This document shows positions 24,003 to 35,496 of a stretch of 64,000 bases of DNA, piece by piece (the first letter of the stretch is position 1; every line of letters starts with the position of its first letter). Made by a program: the position numbers and the translations under genes. Where the stretch lies: contig BRXU01000014.1 in assembly GCA_030267565.1 (NCBI GenBank), positions 1,338,001 through 1,402,000 of the forward strand, written 5' to 3'. Origin of the DNA: Pleodorina starrii (lineage: Eukaryota; Chlorophyta; Chlorophyceae; Chlamydomonadales; Volvocaceae). The notes beneath the pieces were generated by a model. The model was not told the DNA's origin and made no database searches. It saw only the letters and a program-made list of their open reading frames with translations.

Positions 24003-25723
24003 TCAGACGGCCTTGCCCTGCCCGGCGCCTTCCGAAGGAACTGTCGGGTAGTACCCCTGCGGCGGCGCCTGGGGCGGATAACCCGGCTGCGGCGCGGTGT
24101 AGCTTGGCTGGGGCGCGGCGAAGCCTGGCTCGGGCGCGGCGTAGCTTGGCTGGGGCGCGGCGTAGCCTGGCTGGGGCGCGGCGTAGCCTGGCTGGGGCGC
24201 GGCGTAGCCTGGCTGGGGCGCGGCGTAGCCTGGCTCGGGCGCGGTGTAGCCTGGTTGCGGTGCGGTGTAGCCTGGATGGGGCGCGGTATAGCCTGGTTGC
24301 GGTGCGGGGTAACCCGGCATCGGCACCTGCACCGTGAACATCTGCTGCTGCTGCGGAGGCTGTTGAACGCCATTGACCACACCGCCTGCGCACGATGGGA
24401 ACAGAGCCGGCAGCCGCGTGGGGGTCAATCGCATGCGGTCTCGGGGAAGCCGCTGGTGGCGTGCACCCGCTCGCCGTCAACTCTTCAGCTAGGCACCCGG
24501 CAATCAGGTCGAACGCAACCCGTCAGCACAGTCTGCTGTCCTACGTTGGGCCTAAAGCCTGGACGTATGAAGGTGCATGTCGTAGTCAGTCCAGTGACTT
24601 CCAAAGACCTTGGCTCTGACAAGAGCTGTATAGCGGATGCTCCCGGCGGGCACTTCTCCGTCCGATGGCCGGCAGGGCCATGCGGACGTCGACGGCGGTC
24701 CGGAGGACGGCGCAAAGCACACTAAATATGCCCCGCGTACCTTTGCCGTGGCCGCGGATGAGCAGCTCCCGGCGCTCTTGGCACATGGAGCACGCCGAAC
24801 AGCACCAGGCGATCTGCCATACATGCCGCCACAGAGGAAGGGCAAGTAAATTTGTGTCTTATCAATATGGCAAGGGCGTTTCCGGGGAAGGCGTTTCCGG
24901 GCATTATGACCTCACTCCCGTGCAAATCCGGAAGCTTCGTTCCCCGATTTCCCCCAAAGCTTCTCACCATGAAGTCGCCGCAGGTGCTACCCCTGCACAA
25001 GATAGAGCAACAGGAGCCAGCAGGAGCGAGCGGCACCGTTAGACGTTGCAAGGTTACACATGCCGCATGGCAAGATGAACTTACGGGATGCCGTATTTGT
25101 TCCGGATGTACCCGCGCGTCATCGTCTGCAGGATGCAGGGGCAGCCAATGTAGACCATGCCCGCGTAAGCCAAGCACGCCGGGTAGCACTCCCCTCCGCA
25201 GCACACGACCTGCAGGTTCCGGAAAGAAAGGGTGCGGCAAACGACCTGAGATATACATGCCCCAGCGTGGTTGTGAACGACTTTGAGCATCAATTCCATG
25301 ACAACCACTTTCTCCTGGCAGACGGTCCTTTGGCCATCGACAGATACCGGCTTTGTCCCCCTGCAACTTACCGGCTCCATCAGCTCGGCGTTTGATCCAT
25401 ACGCACAGCACGAACAGCACCAGGCGTAAACTACGCGAGAAAAAAAGAAGAGGTTGCTGATATCAAGGCGAGTCCCGTCGCTTTAAAGGGAAGCTGGCTA
25501 GTTGGGTCATCCGCCTTGGGCACATCCGCCGCCAGCTCATTTTTTGCGAAATTCTTAGGCCAGGATGGCAAGGCAGTAATAATCATGTCTCCCTGCGTCG
25601 ACGGCCTGAACTTTTGGCCTCCCCTTCCCCCCGGACAAACTCACAGCAGAATCCACAGCCCGAAGGCTCCTCACAGCACTCGCACAACTCCGTCGTCCAA
25701 GCGTTGTTCGCCGGCGTCCTCAT
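24003..25723 (-). CDS. PLAC8-family cysteine-rich membrane protein with Pro-Gly-Tyr repeat tail (P1)
   Basis: Six exons, 25723-25645, 25430-25372, 25209-25085, 24992-24968, 24813-24741 and 24385-24003, give 247 residues. PLAC8 proteins (plant FWL/PCR, animal cornifelin) are small Cys-rich membrane proteins linked to organ size and metal handling. The family pattern is clear: WTTELCECC near the N terminus, FYAWCCSCCAYGSNAELME, GMVYIGCPCILQ in a hydrophobic stretch, RGYIRNKYGIP, the micro-exon GSTCGDFM, then AWCCSACSMCQERREL. The last exon is a tail of about a dozen PGYAAPQ/PGYTAPQ heptads ending GQGKAV. The N-terminal MRTPANNAW matches the starts of the two sister genes, fixing the ATG. The function of the tail is unknown; such PxxPGY repeats occur in scramblase/annexin-type N-termini. 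Family call is confident; physiological role is not. Confidence 0.85.
24095..24305. repeat. 21-bp coding repeat for the PGYAAPQ tail of P1
   Basis: The unit TGGGGCGCGGCGTAGCCTGG (+1 base) on the plus strand corresponds to Pro-Gly-Tyr-Ala/Thr-Ala-Pro-Gln/Glu on the minus strand. Variation in copy number between sister genes suggests unequal exchange. Confidence 0.85.
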
Positions 25724-26684
25724 GGCGAAAAGTGGTACGAAAGTGTAAGAAGGACGGAAAAGACAGATAACTGCACGCCTGCAATTCTCGTAAAATAATG
25801 TATGGCGTTTAAATATCGTCCATGTTGCACGATGCAGACGTTGGGATATTTGCCCGTGGCGCCTTTGCAACTCGTACACTGGACGAGCAGCCGTGCAGGG
25901 TCGCAACTAGTATCAGTATAATACGTAAAGGGGTGAGACCCCTGGCCAGCCCGATGTACGGGTCTCCTGAGACTCCGCTCGGACGGCCATCGGGCTCATC
26001 GGGGGTCTCAGGCCCTGATACCGTAGCGCGCCCTTCAAAAGTCTTCAATGCGCGAGTCTCAGAGGAATGAACTTAACATCATTTTTAGTGTTTTGACTGC
26101 CTGATCAAATATGCGTTAGTTTGAGGGCGGTCAGCAGGTCATCAAATCCGCGATGAACGGCAGAACGGTCTCCGCACTTTGGATAATAATAAGTTGTATA
26201 CTTGGTTGTATCCTTCGTACTCATTGTAATGCCGCTTTGAGCCTCCATGGTCATGGGAAAATGGATCCACCGCATCTTAGCACGTGTACGTGTCTCGCCC
26301 GCCACTAATCAGTACAATTTTTTGCATAGAACACACAGCAATAGACTGACTAGTGGTGGCTGAGACCGCGAAGGGGTCTCAGGGGGTCTCACCCCTTTCG
26401 ATAACAGAATAACATCTTTTGCTTTCGTAAAAAAGCTCTACGCTTGTGTAAACCGCCAGTGGCTCGATTCGCGGTTTCGGACTTGTCGGGCGTGATTTAC
26501 CGGAATTGTTGCCACATCACCAGCACATCTCTGCGACTTGATCGCCAATGATAGCACAACTCTCTGCCAGCACTTTCCTCACACAGCTAAATGATGGTGT
26601 ACAAATCGTAGATGACGTTACTCAGCCAGCTGTCACTGAACGGCGCGCAAAGGTGGGCTCGCGTGTACGAAAGCAGCTTCTCGC
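25724..26684. other. P1 upstream region and possible small transposon
   Basis: An AT-rich TATA-like element (ATATTTAAA on the minus strand, about 25808-25816) lies about 85 nt before the P1 ATG. Beyond it is the terminal-inverted-repeat element at 25927-26398. No gene is supported. Confidence 0.5.
25927..26398. mobile_element. Candidate MITE with 16-bp terminal inverted repeats
   Basis: AAAGGGGTGAGACCCC at 25927-25942 is exactly complementary to 26383-26398. The interior contains further GGTCTCA/GAGACC words and no transposase frame. No clear target-site duplication was seen, so the boundaries are provisional. Confidence 0.4.
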
Positions 26685-27314
26685 CTATCGGATGTGAAAT
26701 TTCACAAATTTGTAGTGGATTCGAAACTGCTCGCCAACCGGCCGCCGGTTTCGCATAAGGTCGAACTGCTCGCCAACAGGCGACAGCACCAGATACCCCC
26801 AAAAAAGCATGAAAGTATTCCGCCCAAAACAGGCGGGCTCCTGCCTACCGCTCTCACTCTGACGGCACAGGAGCTGCGGCACAACGCTATCAGCGTATTC
26901 CAGAACCGGTAAATCAGGGAGGCCCGACGGATGAACATGTAACGTGCGCTGATCCAACTCCCGAAACAGGATCTTGTTGTCTGGCGGTATCCTACCCAGA
27001 CCAGCGCGCACTTTCAGGTAGATGCGCTGTAGCTCAACCATACGAATCTCTAATAACGCCCTTTCATAACAGCAGTACCGCCCAGGGGGGCCGCGAGGGC
27101 GCCCGACCAACTTAGCTACATAACCGACTTCCGCCCCATCCTGCCCCATTCGTACACCGTCGTACACTTCCATTGCAGCTGTTCTCCGGGGTCCCAGCAC
27201 ATCTTGTGCTGGGCGATAGAGCGGATGGCCGCGGTTGCCCTCCCAGGTCGGCTTGGATATATATTTCATTGCACGGCACTGCGGGCCCTTCTGGGAGAAA
27301 GACGGATCATTCAT
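26685..27314 (-). CDS. Hypothetical 209-codon open frame
   Basis: A single open frame of 209 codons has a more balanced residue composition than the Arg/Ala/Pro shadows common in this GC-rich DNA (for example KLVGRPRGPPGRYCCYERAL, IPPDNKILFRELDQRTLHVH). It shows no domain I can name. Its end contains a direct repeat encoding PVGEQF twice. It could be a gene, a fragment of a mobile element, or chance. It lies between P1 and P2 on the same strand. Confidence 0.25.
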   Translation of the reverse strand: MNDPSFSQKGPQCRAMKYISKPTWEGNRGHPLYRPAQDVLGPRRTAAMEVYDGVRMGQDGAEVGYVAKLVGRPRGPPGRYCCYERALLEIRMVELQRIYLKVRAGLGRIPPDNKILFRELDQRTLHVHPSGLPDLPVLEYADSVVPQLLCRQSESGRQEPACFGRNTFMLFWGYLVLSPVGEQFDLMRNRRPVGEQFRIHYKFVKFHIR

Positions 27315-28624
27315 TCCTTTGCGGTCATCATCATCGGCTATCCGGCGGCGTCAGGATGACGAGTTGACGACGGTTTACTTCATCCGTTTGGACGCCGCGT
27401 GTCGACATGTCACGCTGCGGCGGCACGGCACCGGCGGAGGACATTGTGCGCGCATAGCAGAGAGCCCGTCGTTCGTTTCCGCAGCTGTCGGTCAGCCTTC
27501 GCTCGGGGGCACGGAATGCAGCTGTTCGGATCGATCTTGGGGTCCAGCGGCCCAGCGGCCCCAGCAGGGCTGGCCCAGCAGGGCTGGCCTCTTTGCGCCG
27601 ACTCCAACCAGACAGGCACTTCGTGCCGGACCCATCCACACGGAAGCAGCATCCCACCGACCGCTCGATTGACCTTAACATACACCTGGGCCTCTGGGAC
27701 TCACCACGAACACAAACACACACGCGAACGGCTCTCACCGGGCACTATTAGCGGCTAGCTGTATAGCGTATATTTGCAGACGTCATACTCCGCGTACACC
27801 TGATGACAGATCCGTCGTACAGGGCTGTAACAGACATTTTCTTGCTTTAAAAAAGGCTCGTGATGTACGGGATCTAGCGTTAAGCCGTACTTGCCGTACT
27901 GGCCCCCAACCACTGATCGCAGAGCCAACGGAACGCACATACATACAATCTTGGATCCCATTTCCCATATGCATGCGATCGACACGGCAGCGCGGGTGGG
28001 ACTTCATGGTGATCATCATATGCGATCAGCACCAACAAATGGACCCTGGCTTCGGCCTAGCAGGCTCATCATACACTTTCGCAGTACCGACGTACGAGCG
28101 ATCTTCGGGCGCGTGGCCCTAAATTCTGTATATTTCATAGTCGCGCACCCCGTGAAAGAATTTATTTTTTGGTGTCTCGCAACTGCCTCGCCACTGCGTT
28201 GCCCCTGCCACCTTGCAATTCCAGGCGCCATACTCCACCACCCCCGCCTCCTGCCCCACTGACTGCTGCTGCAGCCCTCGTTGCCCTTGCCTCCGCTCTT
28301 GACCGGCCCCCGCTTGCGTGTGCCGCGGGTCCAGGCTACAGTAGATATAGCTTTCGCGATGACTGCCCAACAAACAATTACGTATATTCAAAGTCGTGCG
28401 GCCCCCTGATGATGTATTTATTTGTTTTTGCGCTAATTTCATTCATCATGTATTTCGTTCATTTATGCGCGACGAACACCTGTGGGTACATACACACGGT
28501 GTTCGAACTAAGGTACGACACGGGTATGCCGCACGTGGACGAGAAACCTGGACACGCAGCCGAAGCCGGCGCCCCGGCGGCAGCCCAAACGAACTTTCTT
28601 TTGCCCCACCCGCCGCATCGTCTC
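27315..28624. other. Intergenic region downstream of P2
   Basis: No supported gene. The segment at about 27790-27960 resembles the sequence beyond the 3' end of P1 (23650-23790), including GATCCGTCGTACAG and the CCCCCAACCA(C/T)TGATC stretch. Confidence 0.5.
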
Positions 28625-30639
28625 TCAGACGGCCTTGCCCTGCTCGTCGGCCTCCGTGGGGAGCGACGGGCGACTGCCCTGCTCGTCGGCCTCCGTGGGG
28701 AGCGACGGGAGGTCGCCCTTGACCGACTTCTGCTGGCCATCCGGCTCCGGTGCGGCGTCACTCGGCTTGGGCGCGGAGTCGCTCGGCTTGGGCGCGAGGT
28801 CATCCGATGGCTGGACCACGGGGTAGCCTGGCACCGGCACCGAAACCGCCACCGGCACCGGCACCGACACCGACACCGGCACCGACAGCGGCACCATGAG
28901 CATCTGCTGCTGCTGCGGAGGTTCTTGAGCGCCCTGGACCACGCCGCCTGCGCACGATGCATGGGAACAGAGCCGGCAGCCGCGTGGGGGTCACTCGCAT
29001 GCGGTCTCGGAGCCACGCACTTGCTTGGTGGTGCCGCAGTCAGGCTCGCTCGATAAACCGTAATTGAGCGCCTATCTACAGCTGCTGTTAGTTGTTGATG
29101 AGCAGGATCCGCCTTACAGGGCGGGAGCGGGGACATACACTTCGTACTTGTGTGTGCCGGACGCAAGCACACCGCCTGTCAGCGCGGTCTTCTTTGCCGG
29201 CTGGCCGGCTCTGCCTTTAGGGCCGGAAGGCGGGATGTGCGTGTAAGACAGCGTGTCGTGGCCAGCAGTAGTAGTCCGGTGCCTTTCCTTCAACAACGCT
29301 GGCTCTGACAGTAGCTATTACTAATTAAGGCGCTTCGGTTAGTTGCTTGCCGGGTGCTCCCGGCCTAAAGCCTGGACGTATGAAGGTGCATGTCGTAGTC
29401 AGTCCAGTGACTTCCGAAGACCTTGGCTCTGACAAGAGCTGTATAGCGGATGCTCCCGGCGGGCACTTCTCCGTCCGATGGCCGGCAGGGCCATGCGGAC
29501 GTCGACGGCGGAGGTCGGAGGACGGCGCAAAGCACCACATGGCCCGCGTACCTTTGCCGTGGCCGCGGATGAGCAGCTCCCGGCGCTCTTGGCACATGGA
29601 GCACGCCGAACAGCACCAGGCGATCTGCCATACATGCCGCCACAGTGAGGAAGGGCAGGTGATGAGCAAGAAGGGCAAGTAATGAGTTTGTGTCTTTACC
29701 AACGAAGCTGGGAATGAAGGCGCTTCCGGGCATTATTGCCGCCTCATTCCCGTGCAACGAAATCAGGAGGTCTCGTCCGTCGCCCCCCCCCCCGATTCCC
29801 CCGAAGCTTCTCACCATGAAGTCGCCGCAGGCGCTCCCCCTGCACAAGATAGAGCAACAGGAGCCAGCAGGGGCGAGCGGCACCGTTAGTCATGTTTGTT
29901 ATTAAGTAGGGTTACGCATCCCGCAGGGACGGACTCGCTGGCTGGGCAACGTGCATGGACTTACGGGATGCCGTATTTGTTCCGGATGTACCCGCGCGTC
30001 ATCGTCTGCAAGATGCAGGGGCAGCCCATGTAGACCATACCCGCGTAAGCCAAGCACGCCGGTAGGCATTCCCCTCCGCAGCACACGACCTGCAGGTTTT
30101 TTTTATTAAAGGATAGCGAGGGCAGTGTCAGACGTGCGCTGCTGGTTCATTGGCCATCGGCCATCGGAGGATGCCGGCTTTGCCCCCTCTGCTACGACTT
30201 ACCGGCTCCATGAGGTCGACATTTGATCCATATGCACAGCATGCGCAGCAATAGGCGTACCCTGCGCGAGAGAAAAGACGAGGTCGCTCGCTGAATACCG
30301 GTACCCGTCCAGGCGACGGAGTCGGGGCGCGTAACAACCAAGCAAGGGAAGTACGTAAGCCGGTTCGTCCGCCTTGCATACGCCCGCCGACCTTCATTCA
30401 GCTCATGGTTGGCGGTATGACGCGATTATTAATGCATGCAAGGATGCCACGCAGTATAAGGATTACGTCGCCCGCCCGGCGTCAATCGACCGCCTAACCT
30501 TTTTGCCCTCTCCGCGCCCCGCCCGGACCGCGCAAAAACGGAGGAGCAGAGCCAACTCACAGCAGAATTTACAGCCCGTAGGCTCCCCGCAACAATCGCA
30601 CAGCTTCGTTGTCCAAGCGTTGCTCGCCGGCGTCTTCAT
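28625..30639 (-). CDS. PLAC8-family cysteine-rich membrane protein with Val-Pro and acidic tail (P2)
   Basis: Six exons, 30639-30561, 30261-30203, 30089-29965, 29839-29815, 29624-29552 and 28947-28625, give 227 residues. Exon lengths and phases match P1 exactly up to the last exon. The PLAC8 core reads MKTPASNAWTTKLCDCC, WYAYCCACCAYGSNVDLME, GMVYMGCPCILQ, RGYIRNKYGIP, GSACGDFM and AWCCSACSMCQERREL. The tail differs: after PPQQQQMLMVPL come Val-Pro/Val-Ser dipeptides, then charged KPSD repeats and two copies of PSLPTEADEQG, ending GKAV. Core identity to P1 is very high and intron sequences are also similar, so the duplication is fairly recent. Intron 5 is longer than in P1, with an extra segment near 29000-29330. 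The membrane location and any role in ion or size control are inferred from the family. Confidence 0.85.
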
Positions 30640-33227
30640 GGTGAGAGTGCGTGAGTCGAAAGCGTTGAATCGGACGGACGGGTACTAAAACAGGTAGCTC
30701 AAGACACGCTAGCTTACGAAGTCCTGAAAGGTAAATAGATAATGTAGGACAAAATACGTATTATTTACTTCCTTTCTGCGTGATGTAGACGGTGGATTGT
30801 AGCATGCGCAAGGGGTTCAGTGGCACCTGCTTTCAACTCGTACGTGCGCTGGACGAGCGGTCGGGCGGGCTCGCACATATAGCATGAAGATACTGCTTAT
30901 CAACCATCTTCTACTCATCACCTGAATAAGGCATGCCCCACAGAGCCCAACCGGCCAAGAGACACACGGCCACCGGTATTCATCTACACGGCTGTTCGCG
31001 GCCAAGAAGCACAGCAGCACACTTGCAGTCTCGTTGCCGGTATCTTCACAGTTGGCTACCGTATGATGATATGATATGCATCCCGCGCTGTTCCACCACA
31101 AGCACGGCGGCGCTGCCCCAGGACTACACCGGCAGATCCGCGCGGGTGCGGCCCCACGTCTTCCTGGCCTGGCCTGTCTGTCAACCAGCAGGGACGTCCT
31201 CCCCGCCCCAACATGCAGCGTTTGTGATTTTCCTCCCATTCCAACAACGCTCCATGGGTTGAGCCAAAAACCAAGGCCTGTGCATGGCCCGGACGCGCCA
31301 CGGATCCGAAGCTTCTAAGCTAAAATTGAACTTTTCATATATTTTTAATAATTTAATAATTGAACACAATATTAAATTATTTGTGGTAAAATTGATTATA
31401 ATAAATTTTATTACTAATAATTAAATGTTAGGTAATTTAAGTCTTCAGCTAGACTTGAAACTTGGCTTCTTAGTCACCTAACTCCTTATTATGGCTGCTT
31501 AATAAAGCCATGCATTTCAGCTCAGCTCAGTGTCGCAAACAGTGGCTTCCTTAGTAACACATACTGTTGGCTGGTCTAATCTGGTTGGGATTGCCTTTTC
31601 CCTGGTTGCTAGCTTCAGCTACATTGCATGGCCAGCTGATGACCCGTTGGCTCTACTCTTCCTGGAGCCTGGACGGAGCCCACTGCAACAACCACGACGA
31701 CATACTTTTAATGACTTTACGCGCGATGCTTTGAACGCAATGCTTTCATCTGGATCCTTTGCATATTCAGCATGTTGAGCTAAACGAATTTCCACCCCGC
31801 CCATTCGTACACTTCCACTGCCGCTCGCGTGTTTGACGCCGGTCAGACGCTTGCGTGTCTAACCGGCGTTCTGCGTGGCCACCTCTGAACGACGTCCGCC
31901 TGGGTACGTCGCTTCAATCGCAGGTTTTGGCGGGCCTGCCTTTAGCTTCCCGTTCCCGCCGCGCCGTGCACTTGCGAGTCCAGCCAAATAAACTCCCATG
32001 TTTATTTCGTTCGTTCCCTCCTGCCCGGCAGTGCTTGCGGAGTGCTGAGTGGGCTGCCAGCCTGCCACGCACGTGAAGCCCGGGTTGGGGCTTGGGGGAG
32101 GGAGTTCGGGGGGTCGTCCAGCGCCCATCGACTCGTAGGCGCCGTATATATGCTGCTGCGGCATACCCGAAGGGAGTTTGATGCTCTTCTTGAGAGCATA
32201 CCTTGAGGAGTAACCGGAAGCGAGATGGTTGCCGTACTATTTCGAAGCGCATCGTGGCCTTGTACCCTGTACAGAGGGTCGATCGGGCAGGGGCGGCACG
32301 GCATGACGTCCAGGGCATCTGACGCATGATGCTCTGTGTGTGCGTGTGCGTGTGCGCATCTCGACGGGCCCTACTACGGTTACTTCAGAAATTTTAGCGC
32401 CTTGGCGCTTTCCCTCAACAGACCGTATTATTCTGCCATCGGTGGCACGTGGGTGCACATCCTGGCACATCCATATGCAGTATGTTGGTACTCATCAGCA
32501 CCCATCCCTGGCTCCCTACTTGGTATACTTGACATGACGCGGAACTACGTAAGAGAACATCACATCAATGCGGCGAGCAACACTTAATGATGAAAAGAGC
32601 CCTATATTTTGAATTGCGACAAACCTTCGCTTTAGGGCAGCACCCTCTTGTAGCCAAGCAAAAAACAAGCAAAGCCACAACGAAGTTCAACGAGCCACCG
32701 TGCCCGTGCCCGTGCCCGGGCCCGTGCCAACCATCCGTACGCACTGCCGTATGTACAGGCAGGACACTCCGAAATCGCAGTAAGACCTGGGTTCCCTCGC
32801 GGCCAGTTCCAACGGAAAACAGGTTGGGTCATGAAAACGATAACAGCCGAACGTCGCACAGCAAGCCCGAAGCCGGCGCGCGCCCGTCACTTCGTGACGG
32901 GTCGCGGTCTGCACTCTGTCGGTAGTGCTCTGTCGATTCTAAATAAGCGATAACGTTGAGGCTTGGCCACGGAACGATAACTTTGCCGGACCATGGGAGT
33001 TCGGCAGTGTACAACCATTCAACTCCTACGCAACCGACACGACAGCCAACGCCCATGCACCCCAGCTGGCCCCGCCCCCATCGGGACTTTGCGGCGCACC
33101 ACGCACGTGACATTGCACTGCACCGCACCGCAGCACACCTTGACAGTACACGAAAGAGCCGACATATAGCGGCCTCGCGCAGCAATCGCCCCGGGAACCT
33201 GGACACAGCAGCCTTCCATATCCGACC
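30640..33227. other. Region between P2 and P3, including an AT-rich island
   Basis: No supported gene. The stretch 31314-31450 is almost entirely A/T, and the sequence to about 31790 is markedly less GC-rich than its surroundings, with an 82-codon frame at 31530-31778 of no known family. A dispersed repeat copy lies at 31665-31701. CCCGTGCCCGTGCCC-type simple sequence occurs at about 32700-32730. Confidence 0.5.
31314..31450. other. AT-rich island, possible organelle-derived insert
   Basis: TATATTTTTAATAATTTAAT and similar sequence runs for about 135 nt inside GC-rich nuclear DNA. Plastid intergenic DNA of green algae looks like this, but no plastid gene is present to prove the origin. Confidence 0.4.
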
Positions 33228-35220
33228 TCACACAACCTTACCCTGCGCGACGGCCTCTGTGGGAGCCGACGGGCAGTAGCCCTGCGGCGGCGCCTGGGGC
33301 GGGTAACCCGGCTGCAGTACGGGGTAACCCGGCTGCGGAGGCGGGTAGTAACCCGGCTGCGGAGGCGGGTAGTAACCCGGCTGCGGAGGCGGGTAATAAC
33401 CCGGCTGCGGCACCGGCACGGGCATCATAACCATCTGATGCTGCTGCGGAGCCTGCTGCACCGAGTGGAACCCCCCCTGGACCACGCCGCCTGCGCACGT
33501 CCACGAGGCCAAGGCCGTGTCAGTGTGTAAGACCACACCGGCCCGGAGGCCGACGCAGACTGGGCCCATACCGTATATACAGTCTCGCACGCATTCAAGT
33601 TGAACGGGGGCTTCATAATTGGCGTGCAAAGAACGTCAGCAGTACCGTATCATAGGAGTACGGTGCTGTACTGCGGGGGCGGGTAGCTGTGCGGAATCGT
33701 TCAACATCGCCGGATACTCAAGAGCAGCAACTACCGGTAACTTGATGAACACGCATCACTCCGACGGCCGCATTCGGACACATCCGCCACTGCGCCTCAT
33801 CTGGGTCGGGGTCGGAGTATCTAAATGTGTTGTCAACGTGCGTGGGGTTGTGAACGGGGCGACCGTGAAAGCGTGCCGCGGAACCCTCCACGCGTTCAGC
33901 ACCTTTCGTGAGCCTTAAAACCTTCTCCCATTAGCGTCGGTGTACAACACTGGCTCACGGTGGCCGTGGCCAGGCGGGCGTCTGCGCTGCAGCGCCCCAA
34001 CGACGTAGACCTCTGTGTGTGTGCGTACCGGTACCGGTATGTGATCACGCCACGCGACTACCTTTGCCGTGGCCGCGGATGAGCAGCTCCCGGCGCTCTT
34101 GGCACAACGCGCAGGGCGTGCAGCACCAGGTGACCTGCCATACATGCCACCACAGAGAGGAAGGGCAGGTGATGAGCAGGAAGGGCAAGTAATGAGTTTG
34201 TGTCTTTACCCACTAACGAAGCTGGGAATGAAGGCGTTTCGGGGCAGCACCAGGTAATTTGTTGCATGGGCAGCAGGGCAGCAAAGCAAGGTGGTGTCGT
34301 GTTGCGTTGTCGGGCAAAGCTGGAACGACCGACTCGATGGCCCTTGGCGGGCCAGGCTAGGCTAGGCTAGGCTAGGCTAGGCTGCTTTGCCTGCTGCGAT
34401 CTCACCAGGAAGTCGCCGCAGCCGCCACCCCTGCATTGCAGCATGCCATAGATCGAATTGAAAGAAAACAACTCCTGTCAGCAACGCCAAACGACATGTT
34501 CCGACAGCACTGAAGATGTCGGCAAGGTGGACTTACGGGATGCCGTACTTGTTCCGGATGTACCCTCGCGCCATCATTTGCAGCATGCAGGGGCAGCCGA
34601 GGCAGGCCATGCAAGTGTATGCACAACAGGCCCCGCAGCAATGTCCTCCGCAGCACATGACCTGCAGGAGAAAAATAGGGAAGGGTCTGCGTCCTCGTGC
34701 TGACCTCGCTCTCGGCCTGACGTTCGAATTGGGACGCGGAACGTTCCAGCGCCGACGCCACACCACCAAAACCTCTTTGCCGTACATGTTGGTCAGCAGG
34801 ACGTCCCAACAGTAACTTTGGAAATGCCACCATGTCCAGCACTATGGAACCCAATCGTGCCCACAGCCTTACAGGTTCCATAAGCTCGACGTTTGAGCCA
34901 TACGCGCAGCTCGGGCAGCACAAAGCGTAAACTGTGCGGGTAAGGGGACAAGGTTGGCGTGAGAGAATGGCCGGGACCGCTCTTCTTTTTTTGCATGTCC
35001 TTCTTCCGACCTCCAGATTGCAGCATCGTGTTTTGAACAAGAAAGATGACGGGCAGTGCGGAGCACGTTTTGTTGTCTCGACCGCCGGCTGACCGAACAA
35101 ACACCCGGAATAATGCGCAACAGTCAGAAGGCCCGACTCACAGCAGAATCCCAAGCCGGAAGGCTGCGCGCAGCAATCAAATAGAGTTGTCGTCCAGTCG
35201 TTTCTCGCCGGCGCCTTCAT
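33228..35220 (-). CDS. PLAC8-family cysteine-rich membrane protein with PGYYPPPQ tail (P3)
   Basis: Six exons, 35220-35142, 34931-34873, 34661-34537, 34430-34406, 34134-34062 and 33490-33228, give 207 residues. It has the same exon phases as P1 and P2. The core is the most diverged of the three: MKAPARNDWTTTLFDCC, FYALCCPSCAYGSNVELME, HCCGACCAYTCMACLGCPC, RGYIRNKYGIP, micro-exon GGGCGDFL and TWCCTPCALCQERREL. The tail is shorter, with PQPGYYPPP repeated and then PPQAPPQGYCPSAP. An ATG two codons upstream (35226) is possible; 35220 aligns with the sister genes. A TATATATTTC-like element lies on the minus strand about 85-90 nt upstream (35304-35313). A GGCTA pentamer run (34355-34381) lies in intron 4. 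Confidence 0.85.
34355..34381. repeat. (GGCTA)n simple repeat in P3 intron 4
   Basis: About five head-to-tail GGCTA units, not found at the same place in P1 or P2. Confidence 0.85.
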
Positions 35221-35496
35221 CGTCATCGTTGGAAAAGGAGAAGTGTAAGCTGGGACGAACGGCTAAACAGATAGATATGCACGCCTCTGATTATCTCCGT
35301 GCGTATATATTTCTATTATACGCTTCCCCAAAGACAAGGGGTTGGTGTCAGCTTCCTTGAAGCCGGAAAAGGCCGGGCCCCGTTCAATCCGTACGGGTTA
35401 AGGTGAGTGCTAGGGCGGCAAGGGCGTCAAGTGTGAGAGTGTGGACATTCCTGCTAATAGACAGCCAGAGCTTTTATATCTGAAATGCCTGCGGCT

